Of a DNA stretch of 21,037 nucleotides, positions 14,510 to 21,037 are shown one piece after another. The notes under the pieces are model-generated. The model made no database searches. It had not been told where the DNA came from and was given only the letters and a program-made list of their open reading frames with translations. Position 1 is the stretch's first letter, and each line of letters opens with the position of its first letter. The position numbers and the translations under genes are program-made. The stretch comes from JACJWR01 sp044326505 (GTDB lineage Bacteria; Actinomycetota; Actinomycetes; S36-B12; UBA10799). The stretch covers positions 1-21,037 of the forward strand of contig JBIRBF010000022.1 in assembly GCA_044326505.1 (NCBI GenBank), given 5' to 3'.

Positions 14510-15943
14510 TCATTGGATCACTGCCTCCATCACCTGTTTGGCGACTGTCATGGCCACAAGTCCGGAGTCTCCTCCGTCGGAGCGCTCGATAGTCACCGCT
14601 ACTGCGACCTTAGGGTCTCCGAGGGGCGCCACGCCCACGAACCACGACACGTCTTGCCGACCGTCGCCGGTCTCGGCAGTCCCAGTCTTGCCGCCAACGC
14701 GCACACCGGGGATCTGGGCAGCTCGGCCGGTGCCCTGGTTGACCACCGACTCCATCATTCCGAGCAGCTTCGTGGCATTGGCCGCAGTCATCGCCGTGGC
14801 GAACTCCTGCGGCGCAGTCGTACTGAGCACCTGCAGGTCCGAGCTGCGGGTGTCGGCCACCAGGTACGGCTTCATGGTCACGCCCCGGTTCGCGATGCTC
14901 GCCCCCACCATGGCCATCTGCAGGCTGGTGCTGGCGACGTTGAACTGGCCGATGGCGCTCTGCGCTGTCTGTGCCGGGTCCAACCCCGTGGGGTAGCGCG
15001 ACGTTGCCGCGGTGAGCGGGATGTCGAAGCTGGCGTTGAAGCCGAACTTCTCGGCCTGGGCGTTGAGGGCGTCGTTGCCCAACTGGTTGCCCAGGTAGGC
15101 GAACGAGGTATTGCACGACATCGCCAGTGAGCGCTCCAGCGTGACGGTGTTGTCTGGGCCGCAGGAACCGCCCCAAGCGTTGGGGATGGATGAGGTCGAC
15201 CCGGCCAGCGGATACTCCGCCGGGCCGGGCAGCTGGGAGTTCGGCTCGTAGCCAGCTGCGAGAGCTGCCGCGGAAGTGACGAGTTTGAAGGTGCTGCCGG
15301 GCGGCTGCAGGCTGACGAGCGGGCGGTTGAGCAGGGGTTGGTCGGGATCGGCCTCGAGGGACTCGTAGTACTTGCTGATCTCGGTCGGGTCGTGGCTGCT
15401 CAACTGGTTCGGGTCGTACGACGGGGACTGGACGAGCGCCAGGATCGCACCCGTGCGCGGATCGATGGCGGTGACCGATCCGATGGAGCCCGCCATCCCG
15501 TCGAAGGCCGCCTGCTGTGCGGCTGGGTTGATGGTCAGCGACACGACGCCGCCCTGGACCTCACGGCCACCGAAGAGCTGGCCAAGGCGATCGACGATGA
15601 ACTGCGGTCCGCTGCCGTTGAGCACCGCGTTCTCGGTTCGCTCCAGGCCGGTGGCCCCGTAGACCATCGAGTAGAAGCCGGTGGCGGGGGCGTACGAGGG
15701 ACCTTCGGGGTAGACCCGCAGGTACTTCAAGGTGTCGTCCGTGGTGACTGACTTGGCGACCTGGGCCGACTGGACGATCATGGGGCCGCGCTCGCGGTCG
15801 TACTCGGCGAGCAGCACGCGGGAGTTGCCCGGACGGTCCTTGGTCGCCTTCGCCAGGATGACCTGCTGGAACGACAGGTTGACCAGCAAGGCTCCCATGA
15901 GCACGCCGAGGACGAGTGCCAGCATGCGGATCTGGCGGTTCAT
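14510..15943 (-). CDS. pbpA: Penicillin-binding protein A (class B transpeptidase)
   Basis: This is a DD-transpeptidase that cross-links peptidoglycan, paired with the RodA/FtsW glycosyltransferase coded just upstream. The start ATG 15943 overlaps the rodA stop (ATGA) and gives 477 residues. There is an N-terminal membrane anchor (about 7-30, LALVLGVLMGALLVNLSF). The catalytic motifs are S217-T-F-K220 in PPGSTFK, S276-C-N278, and K419-T-G421 in GGKTGTAE, all complete. There is no PASTA domain, which fits PBPA rather than PonA or typical FtsI. The frame stays open far upstream across rodA, but that part is not a protein match. Confidence 0.96.
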   Translation of the reverse strand: MNRQIRMLALVLGVLMGALLVNLSFQQVILAKATKDRPGNSRVLLAEYDRERGPMIVQSAQVAKSVTTDDTLKYLRVYPEGPSYAPATGFYSMVYGATGLERTENAVLNGSGPQFIVDRLGQLFGGREVQGGVVSLTINPAAQQAAFDGMAGSIGSVTAIDPRTGAILALVQSPSYDPNQLSSHDPTEISKYYESLEADPDQPLLNRPLVSLQPPGSTFKLVTSAAALAAGYEPNSQLPGPAEYPLAGSTSSIPNAWGGSCGPDNTVTLERSLAMSCNTSFAYLGNQLGNDALNAQAEKFGFNASFDIPLTAATSRYPTGLDPAQTAQSAIGQFNVASTSLQMAMVGASIANRGVTMKPYLVADTRSSDLQVLSTTAPQEFATAMTAANATKLLGMMESVVNQGTGRAAQIPGVRVGGKTGTAETGDGRQDVSWFVGVAPLGDPKVAVAVTIERSDGGDSGLVAMTVAKQVMEAVIQ

Positions 15944-17339
15944 GGCGTCACCGCCGCCGCCCCGCTCGGGGATGCCAGCGGCACCTGGCCGATGGGTTCG
16001 CGGGCCCGATGCGAGATCCGCAGCAGCAGCGCAACCATGACCCAGTTGGCGAGCAGTGCGGATCCGCCGTAGGCCAGGAAGGGCGTGGTCAACCCCGTGA
16101 GGGGGATGAGCCGTGTGACGCCGCCGACGACCACGAACAGCTGCAGGGCCAACACCGTCGACAGGCCCACGGCCAGCAGTTTGCCGAAGTTGTCCCGCAC
16201 GGCGATTGCGGTGCGGAGTCCGCGCTCGATGGCCATCGCGTAGAGCAGCAGGATGGCAAACATGCCCGTCAGTCCAACTTCCTCGCCGAGGGCGTCGGCG
16301 ATGAAGTCGGACTTGGCGAAGGGTACGAACTGCGGGTAGCCGTTGCCCAACCCGGAGCCGAAGAGCCCACCGTTGGCCAGTCCCATCAGGCCCTGGGCCA
16401 GCTGGAAGGACTCGTCGGTGGCGTAGGTCCAGGTGTCCAGCCAGATATTCACGCGCAGCTGCACGTGACTGAAGAGCGACCACGCGATCAACGCCCCGGT
16501 CACCAGCAGCAGGGCGCCGATGACCAGCCATGAACGTCGCCCGGTCGCGACGTAGACCATCACCACGAAGACGCCGAAGAACATCAGCGCGGTACCCAGG
16601 TCCCTTTGCACCGCCAGCACGACCAGCGCCGCCGCCCACGCGACGAGCAGCGGACCGAGGTCCCGCGGCCTCGGAATGCCGATGCCCAGGATCTTCGTGC
16701 GCACCACCGCCATCGAATCGCGCTTGAGTACCAGGTAACCGGCGAAGAAGATGGTCAGCAGGATCTTCGCGAACTCCGAGGGCTGGAACGAGAACGGCCC
16801 AAGCCGGATCCAGAGCGTCGCGCCGTTGATGTTCGCGCCCAGGCCGGGCACTAGCGGGAGCAGTAGGAGCGCCACACCCAGGAACATCGCTGTGTACGTG
16901 AACCGCTGCAGGCGCCGATGATCGCGCACGATCAGCAGAGTGAGGATGAACATGGCGACGGCCAGCACCATCCAGGTGAACTGGACATCGGCGTCGGCCC
17001 GGGGCAACTCGGTACCGTTGCGCCGCGCGGCGATTTCGTCGGCGAGGTCGAGGCGGTGGATCATCGCGAGGCCAAGCATGTTGAGCATCGCGACTATGGG
17101 CAGCAGATAGGGATCGGCGTAGGGCGCAAGAATCCGCACACCTATGTGCGCCACCGCGAGCAGGCCCGCGAAGGCGCCCACCTCGGCCCAGAAATTGACG
17201 GGTAGAGCGCCGTTGAGGGACAGATCGACGCTGGCGTAGGCGAAGGCGCCCACAACGAGCGCCGCCACTAGCAGGGTCGCCTCGACGCCGCGGCGCTTGG
17301 GCGCGGTGAGTTCCGCTGCGGGGACGGTCGTGGGCACGC

Positions 17340-17343
<4 letters not shown>
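15940..17343 (-). CDS. rodA: RodA/FtsW-family (SEDS) peptidoglycan glycosyltransferase
   Basis: This polytopic SEDS enzyme polymerises lipid II into glycan strands with its partner PBPA. The start ATG 17343 overlaps the pstP stop (ATGA) and gives 467 residues. About ten to twelve membrane segments are seen. SEDS hallmarks are GATLWIRLGPFSFQPSEFAKI, AVQRDLGTALMFFGVF, QGLMGLANGGLFGSGLGNG, and FIADALGEEVGLTG (the acidic region near the catalytic Asp), ending with GLTTPFLAYGGSALLANW. The position between pstP and pbpA is the conserved actinobacterial one (mycobacterial rodA, Streptomyces ftsW2-like). Family is certain; the RodA or FtsW label follows the genome context. Confidence 0.95.
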
Positions 17344-18818
<1,475 letters not shown>

Positions 18819-18823
18819 CGGCG

Positions 18824-19288
18824 TCAGGCCCGCAGCTCGATCACCGTGCGGCCCACGCGCAGTTGCTGGCCGACCGGCAGCACCGTGGGAGTCGCTACCC
18901 GCGTGCGATCGAGCCAGGTGCCGTTGGTGGAGCCCAGATCCTCCACCACCCAGGCGCCGTCGTGCGGCGAGAGCTGCGTGTGGTGACTGCTGGCGTAGTC
19001 GTCGTCCAGCACCAAGGTGCAATCCTGCGCCCGCCCGATCGTGACCGGTGCGGTGCCCAGCGGAACCACCGTCCCCACCAGGCTGCCTTCCACGACCATC
19101 AGCTTGCGGGCGGTGTTCTTGGACCGGCGCCGGCGAGACTCTGCTGGGGCGGCGGTCTTTGTCCCGGCGATCGGCGCATCGGTCGGTGCAGCCAGGTCAC
19201 GGCGAAGCGCCGATACCACGAAGAAGACGAACAGCCACAGCAGGACCAGGAAGCCCAGGCGCAGCAGCGTGAGCGCGAGCTCGCTCAT
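18824..19288 (-). CDS. fhaB: FHA domain protein FhaB (FipA-like)
   Basis: This phosphothreonine-binding adaptor links PknB-type signalling to the division machinery. The start ATG 19288 shares one base with the fhaA stop (TGATG) and has GGAG at about 7 bases, giving 154 residues. One N-terminal membrane segment (about 5-27, LTLLRLGFLVLLWLFVFFVV) is followed by a basic linker (ESRRRRSKNTARK). The FHA domain is at about 75-150: VTIGRAQDC, the conserved SSHHTQL, VVEDLGSTNGTWLD, and QQLRVGRTVIEL. All phosphopeptide-contact motifs (GR, SxxH, NG) are present. Layout matches actinobacterial FhaB. Confidence 0.94.
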   Translation of the reverse strand: MSELALTLLRLGFLVLLWLFVFFVVSALRRDLAAPTDAPIAGTKTAAPAESRRRRSKNTARKLMVVEGSLVGTVVPLGTAPVTIGRAQDCTLVLDDDYASSHHTQLSPHDGAWVVEDLGSTNGTWLDRTRVATPTVLPVGQQLRVGRTVIELRA

Positions 19289-20076
19289 CACGGGCTCCGG
19301 AAAGTGATGTCGGTCGAGCCCATCCGGATGACCGAACCATCGGCCAGCGCCCTGCGGGTGATGCGCACTCCGTCCACGATGGTGCCGTTGGTCGAGCCCA
19401 GGTCCTCGATGATGGGCTGGCCGGTGAGGGTGATGCGGGCATGGCGCCGCGACACCGCGGGGTCCTCGAGTCGGATGTCCACGTGCTCGGTGCCTCGGCC
19501 CAGCACCGTGGTACCGCGCAGCGGGAACTCGGCACCGGCGGCCAGCAGCCGCGCTGGCACCGTCGCTCCGACGGCCTTGACTGCGGGCGTCGTCTTGGTC
19601 GGCGGTTCCTGAGTGGACCGGCCGCGACGCGGCTCGCGGCCGGCGGCCGGCCGGCTTCCGGCGGCGGCACTGGCCGACCGCGCGCTGGGCTCGGCGACTG
19701 CCGGACCGTTCGCCGTTTGGCTGGTGACCCGGCACATCCCGGTGCGGAGGTCGGGGTCGGGCCGCAGTCGCACGACGATGGGGCCCAGGAACGTGTAGCG
19801 CTGCTCGTTGGCGTGCTCGGCAACGAGGGTGGCGAGTTCGCTCGTGACTGCGTCGGCGTAGTTGGACAGGCGCTCGGAGTCTTCGGGCGAGATGGCCACA
19901 GTGAACTCGTTGGGCACCAGGGTGCGGTTGCGCGACACGATTGCCGCGCGCTCGTCCATCTCCTGCTGCAGGGCGGCGGCGATCTCAACCGGCTGAAGCT
20001 CGGATTTGAACGCTTTGGCGAAGGCGCCGTTCACGAGTTTGTCCAGGCTCTGTTCGAAGCGGTCCAGAATGCCCAC
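19288..20076 (-). CDS. fhaA: FHA domain protein FhaA with DUF3662 domain
   Basis: FhaA is a cytosolic adaptor that binds phosphorylated partners in wall synthesis (in mycobacteria the MviN/CwsA system). The start GTG 20076, with GGAGG at 7 bases, gives 262 residues beginning GILDRFEQSLDKLVNGAFAK, the family N terminus. A DUF3662 domain spans about 1-115 and ends RLRPDPDLRTGMCRV. A Pro/Ala/Arg linker (about 120-180) follows. The FHA domain is at about 185-262: TTVLGRGTEHVDI, AVSRRHARI, IIEDLGSTNGTIVDG. It is the first gene of the operon reaching to pknB. The linker is shorter than in M. tuberculosis FhaA. Confidence 0.95.
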   Translation of the reverse strand: MGILDRFEQSLDKLVNGAFAKAFKSELQPVEIAAALQQEMDERAAIVSRNRTLVPNEFTVAISPEDSERLSNYADAVTSELATLVAEHANEQRYTFLGPIVVRLRPDPDLRTGMCRVTSQTANGPAVAEPSARSASAAAGSRPAAGREPRRGRSTQEPPTKTTPAVKAVGATVPARLLAAGAEFPLRGTTVLGRGTEHVDIRLEDPAVSRRHARITLTGQPIIEDLGSTNGTIVDGVRITRRALADGSVIRMGSTDITFRSP

Positions 20077-20133
20077 GGTTGCACCTCCCTGGATGGTGGT
20101 CGACGTCACGGGTGGAATCACGCAGTGCGGCTA

Positions 20134-20139
20134 AGTCTA
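20134..20139 (-). promoter_or_regulatory. Possible -10 element of the fhaA-pknB operon
   Basis: On the - strand this reads TAGACT within GGTAGACTTAGC, 57 bases before the fhaA GTG. It differs by one base from the 12-mer before gyrB. A weak GACGTC lies about 18 bases further upstream as a possible -35. The motif match is seen; promoter function is inferred. Confidence 0.42.
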
Positions 20140-20193
20140 CCCGTGCGGGGGCACCGGGACGTCCGGATCGGCGCTTGGGCGCGGCCTACTTGT

Positions 20194-20206
20194 GTTGCCG
20201 CGCAAC
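20194..20206. terminator. Short hairpin after the peptide gene
   Basis: GTTGC and GCAAC pair around a 3-base loop, starting 13 bases past the stop codon of the small peptide gene and before the fhaA promoter. The stem is only 5 bp with no T-tract, so a terminator role is weakly supported and read-through into fhaA is possible. Confidence 0.25.
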
Positions 20207-20219
20207 GGTGTTGGAGCGG

Positions 20220-20369
20220 TTACCAGGCCTCGCCCGGTGCTCCGCCGGCAGCGGCCTCGCCCGGAACGCCGACGTTGCCCTCGTCCAGGCCGCCGGCCAC
20301 TGCCTTGAGGTCGTCCTCGGACAGCGCCTCGTCCTGTGGCTCGTTCGTGTTTGCCTTGTCAGCGGACAT
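20220..20369 (-). CDS. Putative RiPP/bacteriocin-type precursor peptide with double-glycine leader
   Basis: This gene encodes 49 residues, with ATG at 20369 behind a perfect AGGAGG 6 bases away. The leader (1-27) is hydrophilic and acidic and ends LSEDDLKAVAGG. That matches the L-S-x-x-[DE]-L-x-x-V-x-GG signature of leaders cut by peptidase-C39 ABC exporters, including NHLP/Nif11-type natural product precursors (family knowledge). The predicted core (28-49, 22 residues) starts LDEGNVG, continues VPGEAAAGG and APGEAW, and ends in Trp. It has no Ser, Thr, Cys, Lys or aromatic residue except that Trp. The gene is divergent from a bacteriocin-type secretion protein at 20539, which supports the call. 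I recognise no named peptide family for the core; function, toxin or signal, is unknown. Confidence 0.7.
   Translation of the reverse strand: MSADKANTNEPQDEALSEDDLKAVAGGLDEGNVGVPGEAAAGGAPGEAW
20226..20264. repeat. 12-bp direct repeat, 27-base period, inside the peptide core
   Basis: GGCCTCGCCCGG occurs at 20226-20237 and 20253-20264, exactly nine codons apart. It encodes the repeated PGEA motif (residues 36-39 and 45-48), so the core seems to have arisen by duplication of a nine-residue unit. Confidence 0.8.
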
Positions 20370-20538
20370 CTGAATCCTCCTCGGTGGTGCTGGTGCCTGA
20401 CGTTTCACCATACCTATCCCCACCCGCGGGAGGTACCCGTCTGGCTCACCGAATCGGGACTGGGCATTGTGGCTGCCGGCATCCGTGGCTAATCGGCATA
20501 CTGGCCAAGACGTGCATCGACGACCGAGGCGGTGACCC
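20370..20538. promoter_or_regulatory. Divergent intergenic region between peptide and exporter genes
   Basis: These 169 bases separate the divergent starts and must hold promoters for both. On the - strand a TATGGT (20407-20412) could be a -10 for the peptide, without a good -35. On the + strand TTGTGG (20467-20472) and CATACT (20497-20502) are too far apart (24 bases) for a standard pair. The palindrome CCCGCGGG (20423-20430) could be an operator. No other gene is seen in it. Confidence 0.4.
20376..20381 (-). promoter_or_regulatory. Perfect ribosome binding site of the peptide gene
   Basis: AGGAGG on the - strand, 6 bases from the ATG at 20369, is one of the best ribosome sites in the window. 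It is the main nucleotide-level evidence that this short gene is translated at a good level. Confidence 0.7.
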
Positions 20539-21037
20539 ATGGCGACCCTGTTCCGGGATCGCGCTGTGGCCGGTAGTGCCGCCAGCGAGGTGACTGATCG
20601 GCCCGTGCGGGTGGCGAGCGCTCCGGCCTGGGCCGCGCTGGCGCTGGCACTCATCCTGTTGTCCCTCCTCGGCGTGTGGCTATTCGCCGGCACCGTCACC
20701 CTCACGACCAAGGGCATCGGCGTCATCGACAACGTTCCGGCCAACGTGGTGGTGACCACTCAGCACGCGGGGCGACTGGATCAGGCCCCGCCGCCGGTGG
20801 GGACTCGGGTCGCCGCGGGTGATGCCATGGCGGTGGTCGAGAGCGAGTCCGGACCCGCTGCGGCGACGGTTCGCGCCACGGTGGTGTCGCCGATCGCGGG
20901 GACGGTGGTGTCGGTGGGCCCGGGGGTCGGGAGCTCGGTGACCGCCAGTGCGGCGCTGGCGACGATCGCGCCTGAGACCTCCGAGCAGGTCGGGTATCTG
21001 TTCATACCCACGGCGACGACGCAGCAGGTGCGCCCGG
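20539..21037 (+). CDS. HlyD-like membrane fusion protein, NHLM bacteriocin-type secretion protein (3' end outside window)
   Basis: This periplasmic-adaptor-type partner of an ABC exporter is truncated by the window edge after 166 residues. The start ATG 20539 has GAGGCGG 6-7 bases upstream, and the protein begins MATLFRDRAV. A short cytosolic part leads to one membrane helix (about 30-51, WAALALALILLSLLGVWLF). The split biotinyl/lipoyl-like half-motifs follow, around HAGRLDQAPPPVGTRVAAGD and VVSPIAGTVVSVGPGVGSSV, and the window stops in LFIPTATTQQVRP. The N-terminal LFRDRA, the VRVASAPAW segment before the helix and the KGIGVI stretch after it recall secretion proteins of NHLM bacteriocin systems (family knowledge, from memory of their pattern). 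It could be another HlyD-family adaptor; export of the neighbouring peptide is inferred. Confidence 0.75.
   Translation, partial: MATLFRDRAVAGSAASEVTDRPVRVASAPAWAALALALILLSLLGVWLFAGTVTLTTKGIGVIDNVPANVVVTTQHAGRLDQAPPPVGTRVAAGDAMAVVESESGPAAATVRATVVSPIAGTVVSVGPGVGSSVTASAALATIAPETSEQVGYLFIPTATTQQVRP

Noticed and set aside
20431..20492. Possible second small peptide on the + strand ending RG before the exporter gene
   Set aside because: The frame reads through GGGAGGTACCC but has no start codon at a suitable distance from the GGGAGG.
20370..20759. Longer version of the peptide gene reaching 20759 on the - strand
   Set aside because: The upstream part is antisense to the HlyD-like gene and the strong AGGAGG site points to ATG 20369.

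Overview
The window is high-GC actinobacterial chromosome around the replication origin, and it runs at its right edge into what looks like a ribosomally made peptide (RiPP/bacteriocin-type) export locus. The gene order, with dnaA, dnaN, recF, DUF721/dciA, gyrB, gyrA, DUF3566, tRNA-Ile, DLW-39, tRNA-Ala, cyclophilin, rhomboid, crgA, pabA/trpG and the pknB-pbpA-rodA-pstP-fhaB-fhaA block, is the classical layout of Actinomycetia such as Streptomyces and Mycobacterium. Frequent GTG/TTG starts and GC-rich third positions agree. I cannot place the organism below class level from sequence alone.

Region by region. Positions 1-926 hold the 3' part of dnaA. Positions 927-1464 are the dnaA-dnaN intergenic region, a candidate oriC with a few DnaA boxes. 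Positions 1465-9676 are the replication and topology block on the + strand: sliding clamp, RecF, DciA-like protein, gyrase B and A, and a DUF3566 membrane protein. Positions 9734-10017 carry tRNA-Ile(GAT), a 41-residue DLW-39 membrane peptide starting almost at the tRNA 3' end, and tRNA-Ala(TGC). Positions 10074-11482 hold a cyclophilin and a zinc-finger rhomboid protease. Convergent to these is crgA; divergent from crgA is pabA/trpG. Positions 12571-20076 (- strand) are one tightly coupled operon transcribed fhaA, fhaB, pstP, rodA, pbpA, pknB, for Ser/Thr-phosphorylation control of cell-wall growth and division. Four of its five junctions overlap or are separated by only 5 bases.

Positions 20220-21037 are the unusual part. 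A 49-residue peptide gene (- strand, perfect AGGAGG site) has an acidic leader ending in LSEDDLKAVAGG, a double-glycine processing signal of the type cut by peptidase-containing ABC transporters. Divergently, at 20539, starts a truncated HlyD-like membrane-fusion protein that resembles the NHLM-type bacteriocin secretion proteins. The predicted 22-residue core has no Ser, Thr or Cys, contains a 9-residue-period repeat with a second GG, and ends in Trp. It therefore cannot be an ordinary lanthipeptide, thiopeptide or azole peptide. The transporter ATPase/peptidase and any modifying enzymes would lie beyond the right edge.

Functionally the window joins initiation (DnaA/oriC), clamp loading target and helicase recruitment (DnaN, DciA), supercoiling (gyrase) and division/wall synthesis control (CrgA, PknB, PstP, PBPA, RodA, Fha proteins), with a peptide secretion system as its right-hand neighbour.
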